Shown in pieces: positions 17,312 to 24,775 of a stretch of 64,000 bases of DNA. The DNA is taken from the NCBI RefSeq assembly GCF_003574445.1, contig NZ_KZ984550.1:124001-188000 (forward strand), read 5' to 3'. Each line of letters opens with the position of its first letter. The stretch's first letter is position 1. The notes beneath the pieces were generated by a model. That model made no database searches and had not been told where the DNA came from. It worked only from the letters and a program-made list of their open reading frames with translations. Origin of the DNA: Streptomyces sp. YIM 130001. Its GTDB lineage: Bacteria; Actinomycetota; Actinomycetes; Streptomycetales; Streptomycetaceae. The position numbers were made by a program, and so were the translations under genes.

Positions 17312-17679
17312 TCGATCGCCCCTGCCTCATCGGAAGGCATTATCGAAGCAGGTCGTTGAGGCCTTGGATCGCCGCGCGCCACGCCCCCCGCCCTACGCCG
17401 CAACGGCCACCTGAGCCTTCCACTGACGTTGCAGTCCGCAACTTCCGTCAGACACCTCAGGCGCCCCGCCGGGACGCGCCACCGGGACACATGCATTGCT
17501 ATCGCGCGTGGGTCGGATGGCTTGACCCGCTCACTCTGCACTCAATTCGACTCGCCTTCGAACCTTGTAGCCATCGAACGAACTCTGCAGCCCTCGAAAT
17601 CCTTCCAGATCTCAAGTACGTCACCTGGAGTCAGCAGAACTACTCCACAGGTGCTTCAGCGGACAGCTCCTGGGGCGGT
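17312..17679. other. 368-bp gap inside the toxin/immunity array, no supported gene
   Basis: The stretch has lower GC and mixed codon usage. On the minus strand a frame stays open from 17655 to a TGA at 17542, encoding a peptide with LLTPGDVLEIWKDFEGCRV, but it has no start or ribosome site. It may be the remnant of a cassette or chance. Nothing else is supported. Confidence 0.4.
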
Positions 17680-18111
17680 CTATTCCTTCGACTTGGCCTG
17701 CAAACGCCGGACCTCCTGCTCGTCGCCCCATCCGCGCCCCACGCAGGCAGTGGCCAACTCGCCTCCCACGCGTTTCAACGACTCACGCAACTCGCCCAAG
17801 TCGACAGCCTCCTGTCGCTCGACGCCATCGATTCTGACTGAGAGGTGCAATGCACCATCGCCGCGACCGGCCAGGTCGATCCAGAACGGACCGTCGAAGA
17901 ACCTCACCCTTGCCTGTTTATCCGAAGCCCCATCGAGCGATTCAACCGCGTCCAGTAGTTCAACGAGGAGTGCCACCGCCATGTCATTCCAGTGAGATTC
18001 CGGGTAGGCGTATCCAGACATGTCGACCCAAATGTCTCCCCAGATGGCACCCGACCTGGCCCGATCGAGCGAGTGCACGTCGCAGTACACCTCGAAACCC
18101 AACAATCTCAC
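17680..18111 (-). CDS. Probable immunity protein of the HINT toxin
   Basis: 143 residues if the GTG at 18111 is used, giving a 4-nt GTGA overlap with the toxin stop; a TTG at 18117 is possible. The family is unknown to me. The protein is acidic and soluble, alternating beta-like segments (VYCDVHSL, IWVDMSGYAYPESHW) with helices (AVALLVELLDAVESL). Immediate overlap with a toxin gene is the classic position of the cognate immunity gene, and the acidic character fits neutralising a basic RNase tip. Assignment is by position, not homology. GC is lower than in the upstream toxin body, matching the toxin tip. Confidence 0.75.
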   Translation of the reverse strand: MRLLGFEVYCDVHSLDRARSGAIWGDIWVDMSGYAYPESHWNDMAVALLVELLDAVESLDGASDKQARVRFFDGPFWIDLAGRGDGALHLSVRIDGVERQEAVDLGELRESLKRVGGELATACVGRGWGDEQEVRRLQAKSKE

Positions 18112-19643
18112 TTCCAAACCGGATAGGCGGTTTCAATCATGCGGGTCTTCTTGTTGACCCACATCTCGACGTCGAGCCCATTCGCCTTCCCTCGAAGGAA
18201 GACGCGATTCCCTTGCGATCTTCCTGCTATTGAGGACGACTTGTAGGCCTGGCGAATGGTCGACTTGATCCTCTTCGTGGACATACCGTCCGGAAATTTG
18301 GTCTTGATGCCGCTCTGCCTGTACGTCCGACCTGCTGCGGTATGCCGGTCGAGGACATGATCTATATCTATGTCCACTTTCCGCCACCCCGGGAGGTTGG
18401 CTGGCTTGGTGCAATTCTGATTGTGCACCAGGACCGTCGTCCTGCCCGCCAGCACATAGTACGTATGGATACCGGCGACGGTGAGGTCGTGGGTGGTCTG
18501 ACGCTTTGTGTAGCGGGACAGAGAGGTGACGGCGCGGGATGTGCCCTCGGCGGTGCGGAGGCGGTCGCCCGTGGTGATGTCGCCTGCGTCCGCCCAGCGA
18601 TTCTCGGACGGGAGCCAGAAGGGGTGGGTGTCTGTCGCAGTGAGGGTTTCGTTGCCTGGACCAGCGCCGGAGCCACCGACCATGAGGCGGGTGAAGTGTT
18701 TGTCTTCGTGGGTGGTGATGGTGCCGGTGACCGGGCGGGCTGCCGTGGTATCCGTCGCCGGGTCCGTGGCCAGGACCTTGTCGCCGACATCGACGGTCTC
18801 GATGGGGACGCGGCGGCCGTCGGCCAGGAGGACTGAAGTGCCGGGCAGGAAGGAGTGTTTGGGCTTGCAGGCCTTTGCCGCCGCCTTCTTCAGGGCCGCC
18901 TCGGCCTTGGCGACGCGCTTCTTGTTCTTGATCAGGCCCTTGATGCCGGAGTAGAGGTCGCCGCCGTGCTTCTTGAGGGTTTTGATCAGGTCGGCGGCTT
19001 CGTCCCATTTCCAGGGGACGCCGTACTTCTTGGCGAGTTTGCCGACCGCTCCGCCCACGAGGGACGACAGGACGTTCAGTACCGTCTCCGTGCAGGCCGA
19101 GGATTCGCCCTTGGTGATGCAGTCGAAGGCGTCCTTGATGCCCAGTTCCTCGGACAGAATGCGGGCCAGTTCACCGGCGGCGTGCTTCGCCTTCGCGTTG
19201 TCGGACTTGTACGCCTTCTGCGCTGCCGCCAACTCCCGCTGCGCAGCCGCGTATTCCTCGTCCTCCTTCGACGCCGCCTGCTTCGCCCCGTCGCCCTGCT
19301 TGTTGCTGTTGCCGGGGTTCGTCCCGTCGGTGACCGGGGAGTCCTTGCCGCCGGCCTGCGCGCCGCCGGCGTCCGCGCAGTCGCCGCCGACGATGCGGCA
19401 CACCTGCGTGGACACCTTCTCCGCGACCGTGTCGCCGAGCGACAGGCCCATCACGGACACGACGATCGCCGTCACGAGCACCAGAACGCCCGCGTACTCG
19501 ACCATGCTCGCGCCGCGATCGAGGTGCGCGACTCCGAACTGCCGCGCTATCCGGTGCCCCCAAGTTTCCCGCCGCCGGCGGCCGTTCATGCGCCGCCGCC
19601 TGCGACCGCGCATGGCCGTCGCGCTCTTGGAATGGCCGTGCAT
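18108..19643 (-). CDS. Polymorphic toxin: Flp-prepilin-like N-terminus, HINT domain, EndoU-like RNase tip
   Basis: 511 residues from ATG 19643 (GAGGGGG upstream), 27 nt after the lipoprotein gene. Residues about 40-70 read RGASMVEYAGVLVLVTA, matching the Flp prepilin G|xxxxEY site followed by a membrane helix. A charged, alanine-rich, coiled-coil-prone region follows. A pretoxin HINT domain starts near HSFLPGTSVLLADG and ends TYYVLAGRTTVLVHN (about 265-405), which should self-cleave and release the last 100 residues. That tip has HVLDRH, KFPDGMSTKRIKS and ETAYPVW, resembling bacterial EndoU/BECR-fold RNases. The tip's GC is visibly lower than the body's, as expected for a swapped module. The RNase call is tentative. 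Confidence 0.85.
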   Translation of the reverse strand: MHGHSKSATAMRGRRRRRMNGRRRRETWGHRIARQFGVAHLDRGASMVEYAGVLVLVTAIVVSVMGLSLGDTVAEKVSTQVCRIVGGDCADAGGAQAGGKDSPVTDGTNPGNSNKQGDGAKQAASKEDEEYAAAQRELAAAQKAYKSDNAKAKHAAGELARILSEELGIKDAFDCITKGESSACTETVLNVLSSLVGGAVGKLAKKYGVPWKWDEAADLIKTLKKHGGDLYSGIKGLIKNKKRVAKAEAALKKAAAKACKPKHSFLPGTSVLLADGRRVPIETVDVGDKVLATDPATDTTAARPVTGTITTHEDKHFTRLMVGGSGAGPGNETLTATDTHPFWLPSENRWADAGDITTGDRLRTAEGTSRAVTSLSRYTKRQTTHDLTVAGIHTYYVLAGRTTVLVHNQNCTKPANLPGWRKVDIDIDHVLDRHTAAGRTYRQSGIKTKFPDGMSTKRIKSTIRQAYKSSSIAGRSQGNRVFLRGKANGLDVEMWVNKKTRMIETAYPVWK

Positions 19644-19670
19644 CACGTCCCCCTCCCCGCGCCGCAACGG

Positions 19671-20510
19671 CTACTTGAGCTTGGCCACCTGAGCCTCGAC
19701 CGCCTCGCCCGGGACCTTCGCGGGAGCGCCCGGCTCCAGTCCCATCGCGTAGAAGACCGCGACGGTCTGGCCCTTGCGGACGACATGGAAGTCGAGCGGG
19801 ACGGACATCCCGCCGAGGTCGCCGGCCAGTTCGTACGAGAAGGCCTCATCGCCCGCATCCGGGGCCGGCGCCTCGATCAACTCGGCCTTCTTGTAGACCT
19901 TCGCGCCGGACGGCGTGGTCGTGTCGAAGCCCTTCGCGCACGCCTCGACGGACTGCTTGAGGGTGTCGACGTAGGACGCGCCCGCCTTCTCCCCGTAGGA
20001 GAGCAGGAAGGTGAAGACGGCCGGGGCGCGGTCCTTGGGCTCCGCCTCGGTGGAGTTCAGCTGGCGCATCACCTTCGCGGCCGGTTCCGGAGTGGTGGGC
20101 GACCCGCCGAGCAGATCCGCCAGCGGTGCGCAGGCCGGCTTCTTCGCCTTCTCCTCACCCATCCCCTCCATGTCGGAGGCACTGGGCTTCTTCACCGTGT
20201 AACCGGCCGCCTTCACGTCGGCCGACGTGGCCGCCGCCTTCTCCAGGTCCGCCGTGGAGGGGTGGGGGCCGGTGACCTTCGTTGCGTCCTCGCCCGGCTC
20301 CGTTGCATCGGGCGACGCTTCAGGCGCTCCGTCGCCCGCGGCCTCCTTCTCCTTCTCCGTCCCCTTCTCCTGCTGGCCCTGCTCACTCGCCGCCGGAGCA
20401 TCCGCCTTCGCGTCCTCGTCACCCGAACCGCCACAGGCCACGGCCCCACCGCCCAGCGCCAGAACGACCACCGAGGCGACGAGCCCACGCCGTACCGCCG
20501 TGACCAACAC
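19671..20510 (-). CDS. Lipoprotein of unknown function in the toxin operon
   Basis: 279 residues. GTG 20510 is chosen because GGGAG lies 8 nt upstream; TTG 20525 is possible. The signal peptide ends in lipobox GGAVACGG, so it is membrane-anchored outside. A long low-complexity Glu/Lys/Ala/Pro linker (residues about 30-85) leads to a globular domain of about 190 residues with two cysteines. I do not recognise it. The toxin gene begins 27 nt after its stop, so both are transcribed together. A role in display or export of the toxin, or self-protection at the envelope, is possible but unsupported. Confidence 0.75.
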   Translation of the reverse strand: MLVTAVRRGLVASVVVLALGGGAVACGGSGDEDAKADAPAASEQGQQEKGTEKEKEAAGDGAPEASPDATEPGEDATKVTGPHPSTADLEKAAATSADVKAAGYTVKKPSASDMEGMGEEKAKKPACAPLADLLGGSPTTPEPAAKVMRQLNSTEAEPKDRAPAVFTFLLSYGEKAGASYVDTLKQSVEACAKGFDTTTPSGAKVYKKAELIEAPAPDAGDEAFSYELAGDLGGMSVPLDFHVVRKGQTVAVFYAMGLEPGAPAKVPGEAVEAQVAKLK

Positions 20511-20911
20511 CCACACCACTCCCAAAGTTCAGCAGTAAACCAAAATGCCTTGCGTACGCGAACATCAAGCGGCCGAAATGAGACAGGACATTACAAACTC
20601 GGGCACATCTCGCCTATTTGATAATTGCTTTCGCGAATCATTCCACGCGGCCATCAACTCTGCACCGTCGAATCAGACCCAAATCGGGCTTCCGGTACGT
20701 GAGTTGCATCACATAGTCCGTGGTGCGGTGGACGGCTCTATGGGCATGAGCGGCTGCGGGTGAGGTGTCGGGCGGGGGCATGGACGAGACCGACGCCGGC
20801 GCAGAGCGCGGTCAGGCACCGACACGCGAAAGTGCCCCCGCACCGAACTGGCACGGAGGCACTTGCACTGCCCGTCAAGCGTGGCGCGCTACGCCAGGAG
20901 CTCGCCCACAA
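20511..20911. other. 401-bp intergenic region
   Basis: Upstream region of the lipoprotein/toxin operon. The part near 20530-20660 is unusually AT-rich for this window and probably contains the operon promoter. The far end holds a terminator-like hairpin for the DUF397 gene. No coding sequence is supported. Confidence 0.5.
20830..20864 (-). terminator. Hairpin terminator after DUF397 gene
   Basis: AAGTGCC-C-CCG (20830-20840) pairs with CGG-A-GGCACTT (20854-20864) with one internal mismatch and a 13-nt loop. It lies 48 bp beyond the DUF397 stop on the minus strand. Confidence 0.65.
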
Positions 20912-21172
20912 CTACGGCTTGAGCGCCGCGACGAAGGCGGTCCACGCCGAAGCGGAGAAGGCAAGGACGTCGCCGCCCTCGACGGCGGTCTTGGAGTCGC
21001 GGACACGGAGCGCGTCAGCGGCAGGGAAGTGACCAGAAACCTCTAGGCAGTTGCCACCGTCGCCGCTGCTGTGACTCGATTTCCACCAGCGGTCGGAGAC
21101 CTCCAGGCAGTTGCCGCCGCTGCCGTCGCTGTAGCTCGACTTCCGCCAGTTCTCAGGGGTGTTGATGCTCAT
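20912..21172 (-). CDS. DUF397 protein with two tandem motifs
   Basis: 86 residues. DUF397 proteins are small actinobacterial partners of Scr1/DUF5753-type regulators. Here the signature is doubled: WRKSSYSDGSGGNCLEVS followed by WWKSSHSSGDGGNCLEVS, then the usual ending VRDSKTAV and FSASAWTAFVAALK. The start overlaps the regulator gene's end by 20 nt, indicating coupled translation. In characterised WhiJ/bald-type loci such partners modulate the regulator; biochemical function is unknown. Confidence 0.9.
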   Translation of the reverse strand: MSINTPENWRKSSYSDGSGGNCLEVSDRWWKSSHSSGDGGNCLEVSGHFPAADALRVRDSKTAVEGGDVLAFSASAWTAFVAALKP

Positions 21173-21995
21173 GGCGGTAATCCTCCGCGATGGACTGAAT
21201 CAAGGCCAGGGAGTGGCGCGGAGACGATGCGACGGACCACAACCGAGCGTAGGTCCGCTCGAAGGCAGCGACAGTCGCTGGATCATCCTCAAGTCGCCCT
21301 TGCCCAGGGCCTTCGAAGTAGACGAAGGCCGGGTCGTCGGCAAAGTACATGAGCTTTAGGGAGCCGCCCATGGCGCTGTGCGCACCTTCCCCGAAGGGGA
21401 TCACCTGAGCTGTGATGCGGTGAGCCTCGATCAGGGCGACGAGATGACCGAGCGCGTCCATCATGGCTCCGGCGCCCCCGACCTTTCGCCGTAGCGCCGC
21501 CTCGTCCAGAACGACATCCAACAACGGGGTCGTTGGATCCGTAAGCAGATGCGCCCGGTCCAGCCGAGCCGCCACCAGGCCGTCGATCACGGCCGCTGGG
21601 CCCGTAGGCCGATAGGCGCGGAAGACGGCTCGCGCGTACGCCTCCGTCTGAACGAGTCCGGGGATCAACAGGCCCGAATAGTCACGGATTTCGGTGGCCC
21701 TCGCCTCCGCATCTGCCGCTTCAGCGAAATGGTCCGGGTGCTGCGACCTGACGGACACCTTCCCGTTGCGAGCGAAGAAGCCACGCGTACCGAGAATCTC
21801 GTCGAGTCGGACAGCGACGTCCGGCTGAATGCGACGGGTCCCTGCTTCGAGCTGACCGATGAAGGAACCGCTGACAAAGAGCGGCTCCCCCAACGCATCC
21901 TGGGACAGGCCCGCTCGCTCGCGCGCATGACGCAGTTCCGCTCCGAGCATCGCGCGCGGCGACGCAGAAGGGTCGAGGTCCTTGGGTGCGGGCAC
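21153..21995 (-). CDS. Scr1-family helix-turn-helix regulator (DUF5753, WhiJ-like)
   Basis: 280 residues. An N-terminal XRE-type HTH (about residues 17-72: LRHARERAGLSQDALGEPLF, SGSFIGQLEAGTRRI) precedes a C-terminal DUF5753 domain starting near YSGLLIPGLVQTEAYARAV. This combination defines the large streptomycete family linked to morphological differentiation and sometimes named as toxin-antitoxin-like. The DUF397 gene follows with overlap. A divergently read ATPase of the anti-sigma type lies 115 bp away, completing the usual trio. Which promoters it controls is unknown. Confidence 0.92.
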   Translation of the reverse strand: MPAPKDLDPSASPRAMLGAELRHARERAGLSQDALGEPLFVSGSFIGQLEAGTRRIQPDVAVRLDEILGTRGFFARNGKVSVRSQHPDHFAEAADAEARATEIRDYSGLLIPGLVQTEAYARAVFRAYRPTGPAAVIDGLVAARLDRAHLLTDPTTPLLDVVLDEAALRRKVGGAGAMMDALGHLVALIEAHRITAQVIPFGEGAHSAMGGSLKLMYFADDPAFVYFEGPGQGRLEDDPATVAAFERTYARLWSVASSPRHSLALIQSIAEDYRHEHQHP

Positions 21996-22110
21996 GGCAA
22001 CTCCTCGTCCAACAACTCACGTTGTAGACACAACGCCTCTGGCGAGCGTAGCCCGACCCTCACCACGCTAGGTGACGAACAGCAACACTCAGCGAGCGAA
22101 GGGCACGCCC

Positions 22111-22578
22111 GTGAACAGGACATCGGCGACTCAGCCGACCGTGGTGACCGAATGGTCCGGCGACTACCCGCCGCGAGGCGCTTCCGTGGGCAAGGCCCGC
22201 GCCCGTACCCGGCTGCTGCTGACGGTCTGGCGCTGGTCGGGTGACGTGGAGGACGCCGTGCTGGTCGTGTCGGAACTCGTCACCAACGCCGTGCGGCACG
22301 CCGCCCGCCCCGGACGCGTTCTGGTCCTGCGCCTTGCCGTACTCGAGAACGGCACCCTGCTCGTGGACGTCTCCGACCCAGTGCCCGGCCTCGGCCCAAC
22401 AGGCACGGCGACCTCGGAGTGCGGCCGCGGTCTGAGCATCGTGCGCGCGCTGTGCACCCGCGTCGAGTGGTTCCTGCGCCCGCACACCGGCAAAACGGTC
22501 CGTGCGCAGATGCCCGGCCAAGTCACGGCTGCCAGTCAGGAACCGGTGCCGCAGCCGAGTGCCGCGCCACCCAAGTAA
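22111..22578 (+). CDS. HATPase_c ATP-binding protein, anti-sigma-factor-like
   Basis: 155 residues from GTG 22111 with AAGGG upstream; the GTG at 22072 lacks a site. The GHKL ATP-binding fold is seen in AVLVVSELVTNAVRHA (N box), LLVDVSDPVPGL (G1) and GRGLSIVRALCTRVEW (G2). RsbW/SpoIIAB-like proteins of this size are abundant in Streptomyces and act as anti-sigma kinases or orphan regulators. It is divergent from the Scr1-type regulator and belongs to the same module. Confidence 0.9.
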   Translation: MNRTSATQPTVVTEWSGDYPPRGASVGKARARTRLLLTVWRWSGDVEDAVLVVSELVTNAVRHAARPGRVLVLRLAVLENGTLLVDVSDPVPGLGPTGTATSECGRGLSIVRALCTRVEWFLRPHTGKTVRAQMPGQVTAASQEPVPQPSAAPPK

Positions 22579-23157
22579 GCGCGTTAGATGCCCAGTTGGC
22601 TTCGCGTATCGCACGGCCCGCACGGCCCGCACAGTCAGCCGTACGACCCTCGCGCACGAGGCCACCGCGACACGTGGGCCGCCATCGACACGGACACCGA
22701 CCCTGGACCCGGACCCGCACTGGCGGCACACCCTGGCGCGATCGCCACCCACGACGGCGAACTCGCCTTACACCGGGAGGAGTTGGGCGGGAACCCGGGC
22801 CGAACGTCAGCGATCCGCCCCGGAGCCGGTTGCCGCTACTCCCCTACCCCTCCGAACGTCGGCACAGCACCCCCCAGCACGGGCCGATGCCGGCAAGTGC
22901 GGCTATGGAGGCTTGCGGAATGCCCAAGGGACCGAGGGAATGCCGACAGGGCCCGCAACCGCCGGCAGCGCCTGCCCCCTGCCCGCGCCGCGCCCCAGCA
23001 CCGCCGCGCCCCAGCACCGCCGCGGCGACGGTCGGGACACCGGCCACGTTCCCGGCGGTGGCACGCCCGCCGGCGGGTCCCGTCGCCACGAATGACGCCT
23101 GCAGGCCGCACCGGCACTGACCTGTACTCCGGCAGCGTTCCGGGGTGGCCGTGCCCC
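22579..23157. other. 579-bp region without a supported gene
   Basis: Frames on both strands are open only because of high GC; none has a ribosome site, a normal codon pattern or recognisable protein. The segment is rich in Pro/Arg/His-like codon runs in every frame. It contains a two-copy 16-bp tandem repeat (22987-23018) and otherwise nothing I can name. Confidence 0.5.
22987..23018. repeat. Two-copy 16-bp tandem repeat
   Basis: GCCGCGCCCCAGCACC occurs twice head to tail (22987-23002 and 23003-23018) with a partial third copy after it, in non-coding DNA. Confidence 0.7.
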
Positions 23158-23805
23158 TCAGGAGTGCCCCAGGTCGTCGGCGCTGCGGCCGTAGCGGGCG
23201 AGCATCGTGGTGACCGCCTCCTCGACGGCGTGGCCGACGTCGGCCGGCGCGGGGCTCCAGTCGGCGAGCAGCATCCGCGGCCACAGGACGTAGTTGGCGA
23301 TCATTCCGAGGAACTGGTTGGTGGCGCTCTCCGCGTCGGGTACCACCGCAGTGTCCGCGGCGTGCTCGGCCTCCAGGTAGTGCTGGACGGAGATGAAGTA
23401 GGGCAGCTTGCCCAGCTCGAACTGAGCCCGTCCCAGTTCCGGGAAGCGCGGCAGTTCGGCGATGACGATGCGGAAGAGGGCCGCCATCGCGGGGCGGCCG
23501 ACCAGGTCCGCGTACTGGCGGCCGGTCGCGCTCAGACCGGCGCGCAGGTCACCGGGCTGCGCCGCGGGCGCCGCCGGGTCCGGCCCGCCCTTCCAGTACT
23601 CGGTGACGATGGCCTCGAAGAGCGCTGCCTTGGTGGGGAACTGTTTGAACAGCGTGGACTTCGAGACGGCCGCCTCCTGCGCGATCTTCGCCAGCGAGGT
23701 CCCGTCGTAGCCCCGTTCCAGGAACAGCTTCGTGGCCGCGGCGGTGATCGCCTCGCGCTTGCGCTGAGCGAGACGTCGATGGTGCGCGGAGAGTCCTGCG
23801 GTCAT
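23158..23805 (-). CDS. TetR/AcrR-family transcriptional regulator
   Basis: 215 residues. The N-terminal HTH is typical: AITAAATKLFLERGYDGTSL, IAQEAAVSKSTLFKQFPTKA (about residues 18-62). The rest forms the all-helical ligand-binding and dimerisation domain. It is divergent from an SDR oxidoreductase gene, and the 158 bp between them carries two closely related palindromes, a strong sign of local autoregulation. The ligand is probably the substrate or product of the SDR enzyme (inference). Confidence 0.92.
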   Translation of the reverse strand: MTAGLSAHHRRLAQRKREAITAAATKLFLERGYDGTSLAKIAQEAAVSKSTLFKQFPTKAALFEAIVTEYWKGGPDPAAPAAQPGDLRAGLSATGRQYADLVGRPAMAALFRIVIAELPRFPELGRAQFELGKLPYFISVQHYLEAEHAADTAVVPDAESATNQFLGMIANYVLWPRMLLADWSPAPADVGHAVEEAVTTMLARYGRSADDLGHS

Positions 23806-23829
23806 GGGCCCAGTATGCCTCCATCACGA

Positions 23830-23849
23830 GGCGAGTCACTTGACTCGCC
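23830..23849. promoter_or_regulatory. TetR operator copy 1
   Basis: GGCGAGTCA-CT-TGACTCGCC is a perfect 9-2-9 palindrome 25 bp upstream of the TetR start. Confidence 0.8.
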
Positions 23850-23877
23850 ATTGCGTGGATGTTTACGTGGAAAGGGA

Positions 23878-23897
23878 GGCGAGTCACTCGACTCGCA
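23878..23897. promoter_or_regulatory. TetR operator copy 2
   Basis: GGCGAGTCACTCGACTCGCA repeats copy 1 with 18 of 20 identical bases, 48 bp downstream of it. GCGAGTC and GACTCGC form the arms. It lies about 67 bp before the SDR start. Confidence 0.75.
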
Positions 23898-23963
23898 TCT
23901 GCCCGGCGGGAACACGGGAGCACCACCGCCGGCGTCGTTCCGCTCCCGCAGGAAGAAGCACTC

Positions 23964-24722
23964 ATGGAGTCAGGCAAGATCGCATTGGTGACCGGCGGCA
24001 ATCGCGGACTTGGCCGGGCCACGGCCCAGTCGCTGGCCGGGCACGGGCTGCGCGTCATCGTCACCCACCGCGGCGACGCGCAGGAGGACGAGGAGACGGT
24101 CACGAGCATTCAGGACGCCGGCGCCACGGCCGCCGCACTGCGCCTCGACATCAGCGACGTGGCCTCCTTTCCCGCCTTCGCCTCCCACCTGGCCGCGCAG
24201 CTGGAGCGCTGGGACGCGACCCGGCTGGACGTCCTCGTCAACAATGCCGGGATCGGGCTGTTCGGACCGCTGGAAGCGGTCACGTTCGACGACTACGACG
24301 CGGTGATGGACACCAACGTGCGCGGCACGTTCTTCCTCATCCAGGCGCTTGCGCCCGTGCTGGCCGACGGGGGTCGGATCATCAACGTCTCGTCCTCCCT
24401 CAGCCGCCACACCAGCGCCGGCACCTCGGTGTACTCGGCCTCCAAAGCGGCGGTCGAGGTCCTCAGCCGGACCCTGGCCGTGGAGCTGGGGGCGCGCAAG
24501 ATCCGCGTCAACGCCATCGCACCGGGGCCGACCGCCACGGACTTCAACGGCGGCGCCATGCGGGACGACGCGCAGATGCGCGAGGGCTTGGGCGCGCAGA
24601 CCGCGCTCGGCCGCGTCGGCGAACCGCAGGAGATCGCCGACGCCATCGCCGCGCTCGCCTCCGAGGACCTGCGATGGGTCACCGCCCAGCGCCTCGAAGT
24701 ATCCGGCGGCGCCCTGTTGTAG
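23964..24722 (+). CDS. SDR-family NAD(P)-dependent oxidoreductase
   Basis: 252 residues from ATG 23964 with AGGAAGAAG upstream. It is a classical short-chain dehydrogenase: cofactor motif TGGNRGLG (residues about 11-18), NNAG with following IG, catalytic Ser in NVSSSLS and YSASK. The Arg/His context after the glycine motif suggests NADPH preference but is not decisive. Two operator-like palindromes precede it and the divergent TetR gene probably controls it. The substrate is unknown; drug- or metabolite-detoxifying reductases often have this arrangement. Confidence 0.92.
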   Translation: MESGKIALVTGGNRGLGRATAQSLAGHGLRVIVTHRGDAQEDEETVTSIQDAGATAAALRLDISDVASFPAFASHLAAQLERWDATRLDVLVNNAGIGLFGPLEAVTFDDYDAVMDTNVRGTFFLIQALAPVLADGGRIINVSSSLSRHTSAGTSVYSASKAAVEVLSRTLAVELGARKIRVNAIAPGPTATDFNGGAMRDDAQMREGLGAQTALGRVGEPQEIADAIAALASEDLRWVTAQRLEVSGGALL

Positions 24723-24775
24723 CCACCCCGGCCCACACCGTGTGCCGCAACGAGGTCGAGCGGGCGCAGCCGGGT

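Noticed and set aside
17395-17420. Short similarity to the end of the lipoprotein gene (CGCAACGG, CCACCTGAGCCT)
   Set aside because: Only two matches of 8-12 bp; not enough to claim a duplication or recombination scar.
17542-17655. 37-codon open stretch on the minus strand between immunity genes
   Set aside because: It has no start codon or ribosome site in the right place and is too short to show homology; kept only as a possible cassette remnant.
22588-23117. Open frames in the 579-bp gap after the ATPase gene
   Set aside because: Composition is Pro/Arg/His-rich in all frames, no ribosome sites, and several frames are equally long, as expected of non-coding GC-rich DNA.
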